Below are positions 53,643-64,000 of a stretch of 64,000 bases of DNA, one piece after another (the stretch's first letter is position 1; every line of letters starts with the position of its first letter). The notes below the pieces were generated by a model. That model was not told where the DNA came from. It saw only the letters and a program-made list of their open reading frames with translations, and ran no database searches. The position numbers and the translations under genes are program-made. Source of the stretch: Zea mays (taxonomy: Eukaryota > Streptophyta > Magnoliopsida > Poales > Poaceae); the NCBI RefSeq assembly GCF_902167145.1, contig NC_050097.1, positions 174,498,923 to 174,562,922 of the forward strand, in the 5' to 3' direction.

Positions 53643-55174
53643 TCACAGAGACAGAATGTAGCTAACCAACTTGTCAATGGCAACCTGAGAAGACCCAGTG
53701 CTCTCCAAGCAGCCTGCTAGTTTCGCGCAAAGCTCTTGCGCTGCTCTTCTCATCTCAGCTCCCTCCCGCTCACCCATCAACTTCCTAACCGCGTCCTTGA
53801 TCTTCCCCCTCTCCAGCTCCCCTTGGAGCTCGAAGCCGACGCCCCAGACGTCCTGCAAGTACCTCGTGTTCATCATCTGGTCCACGGCGTCCGGCCTGCA
53901 GATCATCGGGACCCCCTCGCTGACCGCCTCCAGAGTCGAGTTCCACCCGCAGTGGCTCCAGAACCCACCCACTGCGCGGTGGGCCAGCACCTCCTGCTGC
54001 GGGGCCCAGCGGACCACCACGCCTCTGCCCTTGACGGCGTCCTCGAAACCATCCGGCAGCTGCCGCGCGCTGTCGACGTCGCAGCCTCGTACCATGTTGG
54101 GCCGGACGACCCATAGGAAGGGGTGGCCGCACTCCGCCAGACCCCATGCCACCTCCCGGAGCTCGCTCGAGTCCATGGCCGCCAGGCTCCCGAAGCTCAC
54201 GTACAGCACCGACCCGGGCCGCTGCGCGTCCAGCCACTCGATGCAGCTGTGGTCCGGGGCGAGCAAGCTGCTCCCGGCGCCCCTGGAGGAGGAGAGCTTG
54301 TGGAGTGGGCCGGCGGCGAGCACCACCGGGAGGTGGACCAGCTCGTCGCGGAGCCTCCCTAGCTCGGCTGCCTCCAGTGCCTCGGCTGTGTTGATGACGA
54401 CGCCGGAGCAATCTCTCACTGTTTCGCTGCCCCGGGCGAGGACTTTGCGCATCAGCTCGTGGTCGCTGTGCTTCGAGTAGATCAGGTCCTTCACTCGGAG
54501 TGGTGGCAGCTCCGGCACCGGCGTGCACAGCTGCGACTCTGGAGCAGCCAGCAACGTATAGGAGGACATCATAATTCATTTCAGAGATCGTGAATCTTCA
54601 TCGTCTCTTGACTCGACCCGATGTGCAATTTTCTTTGACGAAAGAGTGAATGAAAACCTTGCGGAGGCAGATAGCCCTTTTCGTGGAGCATGGGGTAGGC
54701 CAGGAAGCAGCCGAGGCAGGCGGCGCTCCCGGTGCGCAGCACCAGCGTGGGCAGTCCGAGCGCCCTGGCCGCCCTGTGCACGGCGAGGAGGTTGGCGTCG
54801 ACGAAGAGGCACGAGGCGCGGGGCCGCCCGTCCTGCCCCGCGACCGCGGACGCCCGCAGCGCCTCCCCGACGGCCGGCGACGCCTCCATGGCGGCGTTCA
54901 TGGCCAGGATGATGTCGATGATCCTCCCCATGGCGGCGACGTCGGCGGGCGTGCCGTCGGGGACGGCCACGAACTGGAACTCCGGGTGCCGCGCGGGGTC
55001 CAACGCGTTGAAGCGCGTGTGGAGCACGGTCACCGCGAGGCCCCGCGCGTGGAGCACGCCCGCCAGGTGCAGCATCGGGTCGATGTGGCCCTGGAAGGGC
55101 AGCGGGAACACCAGCACGCGCCGCGCGCACGGCTGATGACCAGGGGCGTCGCCAGCTTCTTGGGCGCCGGCCAT
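53643..55174 (-). CDS. UDP-glycosyltransferase, UGT76-like (two exons)
   Basis: Transfers sugar from UDP-glucose to a small acceptor. Exon 1 is 55174-54658, starting at the first ATG; the TTG at 55237 is not credible. Intron 54657-54539 is 119 bp (GT...CTCCAG). Exon 2 is 54538-53643. The predicted protein is 470 aa, normal for plant family 1 UGTs. The catalytic His is in FPLPFQGHIDP near residue 30. The C-terminal PSPG box (WAPQQEVLAHRAVGGFWSHC ... RPDAVDQ) has the final Asp-Gln that binds glucose. The sequence style is closest to UGT76, which includes the maize benzoxazinoid enzymes BX8/BX9, but the substrate cannot be told. No transposon interrupts it. It converges with the plus-strand sulfiredoxin remnant and is divergent from the gene at 56724. 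Confidence 0.9.
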
Positions 55175-55239
55175 TATTGCTAACTGTGCGCTACTGCTGA
55201 TGGATGGACAAACAAGAGTGCTAGCTAGCGAACACAAGG

Positions 55240-56580
55240 TATGTAGCAGTCACGCGCACGCAATGAAGCCATACGGTTACTATAAAAAAGGCTGAATGCC
55301 TGTCAAGAACTAGCTAGATCGTTTTTTTTGTTGTTGTTGAGAGCAAGAACACTAAAAACCTGATTTTTATCGGCTACTCCTATATTTTCCACACGTCATT
55401 AAAAAATACAAAGAGAAACTGTTTTATCAAACAAATTTAAAACAACTCTAGCTCTTCCAGAGAAGCAAGAAAGCTAGACAAACAAGAGCTGGAGGTATTT
55501 CAGAGCAACCATAGGCCTGCCAAAAAGGGTCTAAATTTCACTTACGGGCCGTGTCGATGATCGAATTGATTACGTGTGTTGGCATACATACATGCGTCAT
55601 TTATGCGTGGCAACAAAATTTGTCCTTGACAAGAAAAAGATGTTCGGATCCATCTGCTAACGTCCAAACGGCGGCCGGCGACATATGTCATATGTGCCCA
55701 ATGAAGACGCAGCTGCTTCGTTTGACGTCATTGATGACGTTAGACCAACTTCAAAAGAATGTAAACTAACCTAAAACAAAACAGATATCATCAGTAAAGA
55801 ATAGTGATTTTTCTTGTTCTCGCATTCTCTTCCTAAAAAATTAGCATCCGACGCGTTCTATCCTTCCTCAATCCATCTCTCCGTGTGCATTGAGGCTCCA
55901 CGTTTATGTTTCCCACGCGTACGGCTGGAGGGGATGCCCATACGAAGATAGCGCAACGCTCATACGCAGGTGCAAGGATTGGTGCTTTTTGTAGTCCGTG
56001 AACAGTGAAGACCCATACGCAGGTGCAAAGTGGGCCGTCTGGAGAACGTTTTTTTTAAAAATTGAGTCTAGTCTTTTTTTTTCAAATTTTGTTTAAGTAG
56101 ACTATTGGAGCATACACAATAATTTGCCTCTAAAAATTTAAATGTTAGGGACACGACGACGACGACGACGACAATGAAAAACATTTAAATGTTAGGGACA
56201 CGACGACGACAATAAAAACCATGAAAACGAGTGCTTTATACAGTAGATAGATAGATAGATAAATGTTAGGGCCACGACGACGACGAAAACCATAAAAACC
56301 GATGCTTTATATAGTATATATATATGTTAGAAGAAGCTTTTAATGCAATACAATAATATATTTCTTTTGTTTTGCTCGTAACGTTTTTAGATTTATCTCA
56401 AGTGTTTATATTAGTATTATATATCAAAAGTAATTAAAAGGTCTCTATTTTAAATCTTGTCTTGTCTGGAAAAAAAGAACGTTGTGGCATGGGCTAGGGC
56501 TACTGAATTGAACATGTCGTAGATCAAAGATGAACCATTTCTCGTTGGGTGAGATGAAGCGCTGAACCGTGCAGCGGCGT
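55240..56580. other. Intergenic region between UGT and TSP9-like genes
   Basis: Holds a TTG repeat (55328-55340) and a twice-used CATACGCAGGTGCAA phrase (near 55968 and 56013). Three degenerate copies of an AAATGTTAGGGACACGACGACGAC block lie at about 56140, 56186 and 56262. GATA and TATA microsatellites also occur (56243-56260, 56308-56323). No gene supported. Confidence 0.5.
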
Positions 56581-56583
56581 GTG

Positions 56584-56589
56584 GATAAG
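56584..56589 (+). promoter_or_regulatory. I-box-like GATAAG element
   Basis: GATAAG about 140 bp upstream of the ATG at 56724. I-boxes are common in light-regulated plastid-protein genes. A single short motif is weak evidence. Confidence 0.3.
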
Positions 56590-56723
56590 CCGCTTGTGGA
56601 CGGCACGAGCTTCCGGTTCCGGGCCAAATACGAGAGCCGGGAACCCCAGAAGAATCCTTGGCCCCGCGCCCCCAGACACGCACCGCACAGCCACACGCGT
56701 ACACCCGTACACCGTACGCAGCC

Positions 56724-57065
56724 ATGGCATCAGTAGGCTTCGGCACGGTCGCGCCGGCCGTGGCATCATCGCCGGCGGCCAGGACGACGAGCATGGGCCG
56801 CCCCTCTGCGGCGCACGTCCCTGCGGCGACGACCAAGTTCGTCGCGGCGGCGGCGGGTAAGCGGGTGGAGGAGAAGGGCCTGTTCGACACCATCTTCGGC
56901 GCGCTGTACAAGGAGGAGCAGCTGCTGGAGACGGACCCCGTCCTGAACAAGGTGGGGAGCAAGGGCAAGGCCGCCGCCGCCCCGGCGCCCAAGAAAGCCG
57001 CTGAAGAGGGCGGCAACGGCGGGCTCAGCCTCGGCGGGTTCTTCTCCAGGCCCAAGAAAGGGTGA
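56724..57065 (+). CDS. TSP9: Thylakoid soluble phosphoprotein TSP9-like, chloroplast precursor
   Basis: A single exon of 113 aa from ATG 56724 to TGA 57063-57065. The upstream in-frame extension to 56658 has no ATG and is not used. Residues 1 to about 45 are rich in Ala, Ser and Thr with few acidic residues, as in a chloroplast transit peptide. The conserved block EEKGLFDTIFGALYKEEQLL and ETDPVL (about residues 50-75) is followed by Lys/Ala repeats and a Gly-Gly-Phe-Phe tail. This matches plant TSP9-type proteins, small basic, largely unfolded thylakoid proteins phosphorylated in a redox-dependent way near light-harvesting complexes. The family assignment rests on my recognition of that block. 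Confidence 0.7.
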   Translation: MASVGFGTVAPAVASSPAARTTSMGRPSAAHVPAATTKFVAAAAGKRVEEKGLFDTIFGALYKEEQLLETDPVLNKVGSKGKAAAAPAPKKAAEEGGNGGLSLGGFFSRPKKG

Positions 57066-57455
57066 GGATCGTTTTGCGCTGCTCTTACTTTCTTGTACGT
57101 AATCCTTGGATTGGAATGGACGGCTCGCATGTTGTGTGTGTATATATATATGGCACAAATGAGAGCAGAGCACCAGCGTATAACTAATTCCTTCCTTTTC
57201 AGTTGATCTCGCCCTGTGTTCTGCAAGCACACACCCCAGCCAGCATCAGTGGTTCACTGCTGGCTGTTGATCATCATCATCATCACTAGTAAATGTAGCA
57301 GTTGTGTGTCTATGTATAAATGTACTGAAGCTCGTGTAGCACCCTGGCTCTTGGATGAAAGCCCATTATTGTTACCAGCAGATCCATGCGTTTCCTTGTG
57401 GCTTGTGCAGTGTTTTCCTTAGCGGATCTTGCACCGTGCCAAATGCTAACTCAAT
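57066..57455 (+). other. 3' flank of the TSP9-like gene
   Basis: Probable 3' UTR then spacer. It contains TATATATATA (57140-57150) and an ATC trinucleotide run (57270-57285). No other gene. Confidence 0.4.
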
Positions 57456-57458
57456 TAA

Positions 57459-57584
57459 GGGTGTGTTCGTTTGTTCCGGAATCGTGGCCTAGAACCAATC
57501 CAACCAGGAATGTTTATCTAATTTGTATAGACTTTGATCACCTGAAACCATTCCGGCCCCAATCCTGAACAAACGAACGCAGCC
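57459..57584. mobile_element. Tourist-like MITE (126 bp)
   Basis: Ends GGGTGTGTTCGTTTGTTCCGG and, inverted, GAACAAACGAACGCAGCC. TAA duplications flank it (57456-57458, 57585-57587). An intact-looking PIF/Harbinger-type MITE. Confidence 0.75.
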
Positions 57585-57812
57585 TAAGAATGAAACAAAC
57601 ATCGGTCGGGACCGGTAATATTGACCTCTATCAAGTCCTCTGTTTCCACCCCCCCCCCCCAAATAATTTGCTCTAGGTTATAAATAAATAATTTAATGAA
57701 AATAGTCAAGACAAAAGGCAACAAGTCATCATGCGACATGTTTCATTATTTATGAGCAATTAGCCTTATATGTCGCTTGCGATGGCACGAAAAGAGTAAA
57801 AAATAGTACTTA

Positions 57813-57972
57813 CTTCGTCTCGTCTCAGAACAGTAGTCATTTCATCTCTCGGTTTTTATATCTATATCTAAATAGATGACGATGAATCTATAATTGTATA
57901 TAAAACACATACATCAAGACTTTGATGAATCTACTATTACCTAAAACGAATTTTATTTTGGTACAGAGGAAG
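57813..57972. mobile_element. Degenerate Stowaway MITE (160 bp)
   Basis: CTTCGTCTCGTCTCAGAACA at the left pairs imperfectly with the complement of TTTGGTACAGAGGAAG at the right. TA flanks lie on both sides. Confidence 0.6.
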
Positions 57973-58081
57973 TATATATACGAGAATTATGATACTCCAT
58001 CCGTTCCAAAATATAATTTGTTTTAGACAAATAATCATGCATTCATTATTCATTAACATATGAATGTCATCCACATGTATG

Positions 58082-59570
58082 TCTATATTTCTACTTATTA
58101 AGCCGATGCAACTTCCTCCCCATATAGACCGTCCACGTCGGCTACAAAATCCTAGACACACCTGCAGATACTACTTCGCATTGTAGCCGTACACGTGGCC
58201 GAAAGCTGTTCCGACTGCTCCACCAGTATGCGTGGGCGCGTGGCTGCTGGCCTGCTGCTTCTGTTATGAAAGGAAATAAAAAAAAAATGGGAAACAACAT
58301 CGCCTAGAAGGATCCCGTGGCCTTCAGCTGCTTCACCAGCACGTGTGGCCGATCTATCTTGCTGTAAAAAAGGAAATAAAAAATGAACAACATCGACTAT
58401 TAGAAGGGTCCCATTCTACCTACCGTGTCGCACCAGGACGACCCTACCGAGGCAGCAGCGACGGTGCAGCTGCCTACGCCGGTGGATATCTCCCGTGTCT
58501 GTCGTTTTTAGGTAAATAGATCATTTTCATGCTTCCCTTCGATTTTTCCATGTTCATTACTCACTGTACCTTTCTCTTGTATTTGGTTTGAAACATTTGT
58601 AATGTGCTCTCGGATCTACACCGAAAATCACATGCTTTTTTGTTCCCTTTTTCTCTCCATCTACACCGAAAGGCACAAATTATTTTTGGTCTCTTTTTTA
58701 TGTCACATTAGAAACCCTAAATGTGTTTTCCCCTGGAAAAAATCTTGCAAAAACTAAAATCGCGTAGTGTGGAGCTTCCTTTGTATTTTACTGGTCGCCG
58801 CGCATCCACTCACGCGTTCGTGCGCTTCAAATGCTACCTAAAAGCCATGCTTCTTCGTTCTTTTACCTGCTTTACAAACGAGTTTACGGTGTTGTATTTC
58901 CCTAAAAGAAGGGGTGATTCGCTCTGAGCTAACAAAAGGCATGTTTAGAGGTGCAATATTATCCCATTAGAAACCCTAAATGTGTTTTCCCCTAGAAAAA
59001 ATATTGCAAAAACTAAAATCGCGTAGTGTGGAGCTTCCTTTGTATATTCGCTCTGAGCTAACAAAAGGCATTTTAGAGGTGCAATATTATCCCAAAAATG
59101 TAGACTTCTCTCTATCATTTCTTATTTTTACCTTTTGCAGATGTCATTTCTTCTTATTGTATTGCCTTCTAAAAAAATATTTAAGTTTCAGATGATATGA
59201 ATAATTACCTTTTATTAAGTTTTTAATACGTACTTTCGATGTCACTAACTTACTTTAACATACATGTTAAAAGGGATATCACATAGAATTCAGAATTATG
59301 CCTTCGATACACCAACAATTAACAAATGTATATAGATTATGCCTTATTTGTAAGAAAATATCTAATTATCTTTTGTTTATGCATCCTAATATAGATGTGA
59401 TCCAAGGTGATATTAAAGACGTATTGTTTGTAATTTGGCATATATCCTATAATGATCATGTGTTATATATAATATAATGTTCTGTCTTCAATGTATATAT
59501 GTAGAATATAATATTTTGTCTTTATGATTGTGCCAAAAAGTTTTGCGCGCTGGCGCGCGCCATTGGCTAG
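58082..59570 (+). mobile_element. Non-autonomous Helitron (1.49 kb)
   Basis: The 5' end TCTATATTTCTACTTATTAA resembles grass Helitron starts. The 3' end has a GC hairpin (GCGCG-CTGG-CGCGC, 59545-59558), eight bases, then CTAG (59567-59570) followed by T. There is no terminal inverted repeat and no target duplication, as expected. The base before the 5' end is G rather than the usual A. No Rep/helicase and no recognisable captured gene. Confidence 0.7.
58706..59093. repeat. Partial tandem duplication inside the Helitron
   Basis: Unit A (58706-58964, 259 bp) and unit B (58965-59093, 129 bp) share both ends. Unit B lacks about 130 bp from the middle of A. Each unit starts with AAACCCTAA (58712-58720 and 58971-58979). 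Confidence 0.85.
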
Positions 59571-59764
59571 TTTATTGTCATTTGAATGAGCGTGGACTCA
59601 AAAAAGTAGACTAGAAAGAACTAGATTTTTGGAACGGAAGGAGTATTTGTGACGACAGATAATATACTGAGTAAAATTATAGCGTGATATGGAGAATTTT
59701 TTATAAGTGTTATATATGGTATATTGGTATGTACGTGCGCGCGCGCTCTGTGGATTAACTCATT

Positions 59765-60196
59765 TGTGTAACTCATTTGTGTAAGCAGCGGGATGCTAAT
59801 TCTTATCGATAGGATGACACTACGAGTTGGAGTAATTTTCGTTTATTTCTCACACACACTATTCAAATGTCATACTCGTCTAAGGGTTGGGACACATATT
59901 TATAGCCCTAGAGCCTGCACTACCACACTATATAACACACTACACAACAGAATTGTGCTATAGATGCTAAAAGCTAAAAGAGACTAAAGAGGATAGTCAA
60001 AAAAGCTCATGTTGTCCTCTAGATGCTAAGATGCTAAAAGAGGACAGTCAAAAAACTCCTGCTGTCATCTAGATGCTAAGATGCTAAAAGAGGATAGTCA
60101 AAAAGCTCATGCTATCCTCTAGATGCTAAAGGGGATGTTGTCCCTTTAGTCCTGCAGCACGTTGTCCTCCACAGATGCTCAAGACTTATTCCATCA
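59765..60196 (-). repeat. 3' LTR of the right-hand copia element with internal tandem repeats
   Basis: It lies directly downstream (minus) of a polypurine tract (TTCTCCCCCTAAG on plus, 60197-60209) and starts TGATGG on minus at 60196. A minus-strand TATAAATA is at 59897-59904. Three units of about 60 bp with CTAAAAGAGGATAGTCAAAAA and GCTCATGCTATCCTCTAGATG lie at 59955-60130. The left boundary is approximate. Confidence 0.65.
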
Positions 60197-60199
60197 TTC

Positions 60200-63100
60200 T
60201 CCCCCTAAGTCTTGGGCGTCGTCTTGTGGGAAAGTTGGGCCATCCCGGACCTGGATCAAAGCTCAAGAAACTTGATCCTCCCAAGGGGCTTGGTGAGCAG
60301 GTCTGCAAGCTGATCCTTGGTGCTGATGTAGCGCGTCTTGATGCTCCCTTCTGCCAAGCAGTCTCGAATGAAGTGGTATCTCACCCGGATGTGCTTGCTT
60401 CATTCATGGAACACGGGGTTCTTGGCCAATGCTAGAGCGGACTGGCTGTCTACCCTGAATTCCACCGCTCCAGTGTCTCTCCTGAGGAGATCACCGAGCA
60501 GTCGAGCCAGCCAGAGTGCCTAAGTCGAAGCAGTGGAGGCCGCTATGTACTCGGCCTCACAGCTGGACATGGCCACCACATGCTGCTTGACCGACTGCCA
60601 GCTAATGAGACACTTGCCGAGGAAGAAGAGGATCTCGCTCGTGCTCTTAATAGTGTCGATGTCACCGACGTGGTCGATGTCGCTGTACCCGACAAGGTGT
60701 GCCTCCCCAGGGCACCTCAGGTAGTAGAGACCGTGGTTGAGAGTCCCTGCAACATAGCGGATGATCCTCTTCACAGCTTGCTCATGCTTTGTCGTCGGTC
60801 ACTGCAGAAACCGACTAATATAGCCGACAAAGTATGCCAAGTCAGGACGTGTGTGGACGAGGTAGCGAAGGCTCCCCACAAGACGCCGGTACTGTGTAGC
60901 GTCCACCTCCTCCGTCGTGCTGTCGCGACTCAGCTTCAGCCTCTCCTCCATCGGAGTGAGAGCTGGGTTGCAGTCGGTGAGCCCAGGCAGCTCAACAATG
61001 CGCTTGGCGTAGGTGGTCTGGCGAAGTGTGATCCCGGAGTCTCTCTGGTGCACTTCAATCCCCAGGTAGAAGGAGAGATGCTCCAGGTCATTCATTTGAA
61101 AGGTGGCCTTCATCTCTTCCTTGAATGCCGCCACCTCTGCATCCTTGGCGCCGGTGATCACCAAGTCGTTGACGTAGACACCCACCAGCAGGGCACTTCC
61201 TCCATTTACTCGCTGATAGATGGTCGCCTCGTGCGGGCTTCGCGTGAAGCCCATTCCTTTGAGTGTGGAATCTAGCTTGGCATTCCACGCCCTCAGTGCC
61301 TGTCGCAGGTCATAGAGAGCCTTACGCAGGCGCAACACCTTGCCCTCCTTGCCAGAGATCGCAAAACCTAGCGGCTGGTGTACGTAGACCTCCTCCTTTA
61401 AGTCATCGTTAAGAAACGCCGACTTGACGTCCATGTGATGAACGTGCCAGCCCTCCTGGGCTGACAGTGCAAGGAGGAGTCGCACGGATTCCATCTGTGC
61501 CACGGGGGCGAAAGCATCGTCAAAGTCGATCCCCTCCTGCTGTAAGAAACCGCATGCCACCAAGCGATCCTTGTGCTTAACGATGGCGCCGACTTCATCC
61601 CTCTTCAGTTTGAACACCCATTTAAGGGTGATCGCGCGATGACCATGAGGGAGATCAGCGAGCTCCCAAGTGCGGTTCGTCTCAACTGCGTCCATCTCCG
61701 ACTGCATCGCGACACACCAAGCCACGTGTTTCTCGGCCTCTGTGAAAGACTGAGGCTCCCATCGTCGCATGCAAGATGCAACTCTCCTGCCAGAATGCGA
61801 GACGCCGAGCCTGGCACCAACGAGTCAATGAGAAGGCCCTCCACCTTTCGATACCGCAATGGCTCGCTGTTGTAGCACGCGTTGACGCGCTCCTCGTCGT
61901 GGGAGAGCGGGGCCACGAGCTCCACTGGGTCATGCTCGACCCGAGCTGGCGTCGGAGAGGATGTTCCTGGGGAGGGTACCATCAGTGCTGGAGTACGTGG
62001 TGACGGAGAGCTCGCTGGAGCCAGAGTCGTGGCTGGATTGAGTTGTGGTGAAGAGCTCGTTGTAGCCGAAATAGGAGAGCGTGGCGCTGGCGTCGTTGGA
62101 GACTTGGGGGCTGGGGTAGACTTGCTCGGAGAAGAGTTGCCTACTCCCCCAGCTCCCTCAAAGTGGACGTACTCGATGGTGAAGTCGTCGTACGTCGGAG
62201 TCGTGCCGTCGTCCACCGCCTTGTCCCATGCCCATCCTCGCCCTTCGTCGAACACTACATCACGCGCCGTGCGTACACGCTATGTTTCTTGGTCAAGGAT
62301 GTGGTAGGCCTTCGAGCCCTCCGCGTAGCCAATGAACACCCCTGGGGTGCTCCTGTCGTCGAGCTTGCTGATGTGGCCAAGCTCCTTGGTGAACACGAGG
62401 CAGCCGAAGACCCGTAGGTGAAAAACCACCGGCTTGTGCCCATGCCAAGCCTCGTACGGTGTCATCCTATTGAGTGCCTTGGTGGGCGAGCGGTTGAGGA
62501 TGTAGACCGCTGTCACCACCGCCTCTCCCCAGAAGACAGCCGGCATTCCCCTCTATTTGAGGAGAGCCCGAGTCATCCCCACAACCGTCTGGTTGCGACG
62601 CTCGACAACGTCGTTCTGCTGCGGGTTGTACGGTGCGGAGTAGTGGCACTGAACGCCCTCATCCTCGCAGTACGATGCAAACTCAGCCGCTGTGAATTCG
62701 TCACCGTTGTCGGTGTGCAGCACGCACAGCTTGCGGTCGCACTCCGCCTCCGCAGCGACCTGCACACGCCTGATGGCGTTCGCAACATCTCTCTTGCTAC
62801 CAAGGATCATCACCCACATGTAGCGGGAGAGATCATCGATGAGCAACAAGAAGTAGTGTCGTCCTCCTGGTGTGGCTGGTGTCAACGGGCCACACAAGTC
62901 CCCATGAACGAGCTCGAGCCTCTCCTTGGCTTGAAAGCTCGACTGCTGGGGAAAGGGGAGTCGTCTCTGCTTTGTCAACATGTAGACGTCGCAGAACTGC
63001 TCCACATGGTCAAGGCATGGCAGGCCTCGTACCATCTCCTTGGCACTGAGCCGCTTCAGGACCTCGAAGTTAAGGTGCCCGAAACGCTCGTGCCTCTGCC

Positions 63101-64000
63101 ATGCCCCGTGGTCCCAACGAGCAGCAAGGCAGCAAGGTTGTGCCACCTTCACATTGAGGATGTAAAGCTGATTTGGACTCCTGCGTACCTTCTTAAGAAG
63201 GCGATGAGAGGGATCCTAGATCCTCATGAATCCGTGCTCGACCTCCACACGCGAACCATTCTCATCCAGCCGTCCCAAGCTGATGATAGCGTTCCTCAAT
63301 GCGAGGATGTAGTAGACTCCGGTGAGTAGCATGTGCTCACCAGACGCGACAGTGAAGACGACTGAGCCGATGCCCTTGATCTCTATGTCGAAGGCGTCCC
63401 CAAACTTGACGGAGCCTCGGACGCTAGAGTCAAGCTCGGTGAAGAACTCCCGTCGGCCGGTCATGTTATGAGTGGCACCGGTGTCGAGGCACCATCCTTC
63501 GATCATGTCTTTGTTGGAGCCATCGCCGAGGAAAGCGCGTGCTTTCGACTCATCAAGGTGGAGGAGTGCCGCTGCGGTCGGTGCCACTGGAGATAGCTCG
63601 GTGCTTGCATGTGCTAGGAGCAGAGCCTCCTCCTCTGCCTCCGCCTGTGCGACATTGGCCTGGCCATGTCGTGGCTGTCGACAGTAACTGGCCCAGTGGC
63701 CAAGCTTGCCATAGTTGTGACAGTCGTCGTCTCGTGCCAGCTTCTTGTTGCCGACGGTGCTGCCTTGGGCATCTCCATGGGCACCACCCTCAGCATGTCC
63801 TCGGCCCCGGCCTGGGCGCTTCCACGCGCCTTGCGCAGATTACTGCGTTTGTGGCCTCGTGTCGAGGAGGACTCACCTTCTTCTTGTCACCCTGGCAGGC
63901 CTCCCACTGCTGTCTGCTCCCGAGTGAGATGTAGCTTCCCGACGATAGTGATAGGCCCAGAGGGAGCCTGTGGTTCGTCGCCGTCGACCACCTTGAGACG
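60200..64000 (-). pseudogene. copia polyprotein, gag end to RNase H (decayed, runs off right edge)
   Basis: On minus, from the right edge: a CCHC-like knuckle with its second Cys changed to Tyr (HNYGKLGHWASYC, near 63715), then protease WCLDTGATHNMTG (63498-63460). Integrase (63152-62300) has the GHLNFEVLKRL zinc region, LVHGDLCGPL, HTDNGDEF and VVERRNQ. RT (61770-60800) has LKWVFKLKRDE and VGVYVNDLVI; the usual Asp-Asp box reads Asn-Asp. RNase H follows (60774-60230). Stops near 62553, 62280 and 60798, plus a frame change near 61750, make it non-functional. It is a different lineage from the Maximus-type copies. Confidence 0.85.

Larger units (their letters stand above)
57995..59643. mobile_element. 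Stowaway MITE split by a Helitron
   Basis: Left part 57995-58081 starts CTCCATCCGTTCCAAAA. Right part 59571-59643 ends TTTTTGGAACGGAAGGAG. TA duplications flank the pair (57993-57994, 59644-59645). Without the inserted 1.49 kb it is about 160 bp, the usual Stowaway size. Confidence 0.8.

Noticed and set aside
54581..55237. UGT start at 55237 and exon reading into the intron
   Set aside because: The 55237 codon is TTG; ATG 55174 and the GT-AG intron 54657-54539 give a normal-length UGT.
58712..58979. AAACCCTAA as a sign of telomere sequence
   Set aside because: Only two isolated copies exist, both part of a duplicated Helitron segment; there is no tandem telomere array.
60580..63329. Long plus-strand ORFs (60580-61275, 62418-63329)
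   Set aside because: They are shadows of the minus-strand copia polyprotein, which has clear protease, integrase, RT and RNase H motifs.

Overview
The window is plant nuclear DNA, most likely maize (Zea mays) or a close panicoid grass. The evidence is dense nested LTR retrotransposons with maize-style Maximus/SIRE (Ji/Opie-like) copia and Tat-lineage gypsy families, LTRs rich in CACCGGAC...GTCCGGTG motifs, Stowaway and Tourist MITEs, a Helitron, and GC-rich grass exons with short GT-AG introns. About four fifths of the 64 kb is transposon. Only three intact-looking host genes and one broken one are supported. No tRNA, rRNA or CRISPR array was seen. All calls come from reading the sequence and supplied translations; no database search was run.

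1-11.3 kb is a three-layer nest. A Tat-type gypsy element (right part, 1-5284) lies inside a degenerate copia element (5285-9562), which lies inside a second Tat-like element (9563-11316). The left halves fall outside the window. 11.3-14.6 kb is a genic island: a GC-rich upstream region, a TATA box, and an uninterrupted 596-codon gene for a two-domain (A chain plus ricin-B lectin) ribosome-inactivating-protein homologue. Two central active-site residues appear substituted in it. 14.6-15.35 kb holds MITE-like inverted repeats and the edge of an older DNA transposon.

15,355-38,653 is one 23 kb Tat-lineage gypsy element on the minus strand: two LTRs, gag, protease, RT, two RNase H domains and integrase. 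Its long 3' region carries genes on the opposite strand (Transposase_28 type) and several tandem-repeat blocks. A 9.3 kb copia element (20,351-29,669) sits inside the antisense gene with a perfect 5-bp target duplication.

38.7-48.9 kb contains DNA-transposon-like repeats, an L1-type LINE tail, and a 5'-truncated RTE-type LINE with a 14-bp target duplication. That LINE is split by a pol-less, gag-only copia-type element (40,381-46,554; TSD CGTTG). A decayed gypsy gag remnant follows. 48.8-53.5 kb has a Tourist MITE, CACTA-like repeats and a sulfiredoxin gene whose conserved exon is interrupted by a 545-bp CACTA-type element (TSD CGA).

53.6-57.1 kb is the second genic island: a two-exon UGT76-like glycosyltransferase on the minus strand and a one-exon chloroplast TSP9-like phosphoprotein gene on the plus strand. 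57.4-59.65 kb is a MITE cluster in which a Helitron has inserted into a Stowaway element. 59.77-64 kb is the 3' part of another decayed copia element on the minus strand. The host genes do not form a pathway; they are neighbours between transposon blocks.
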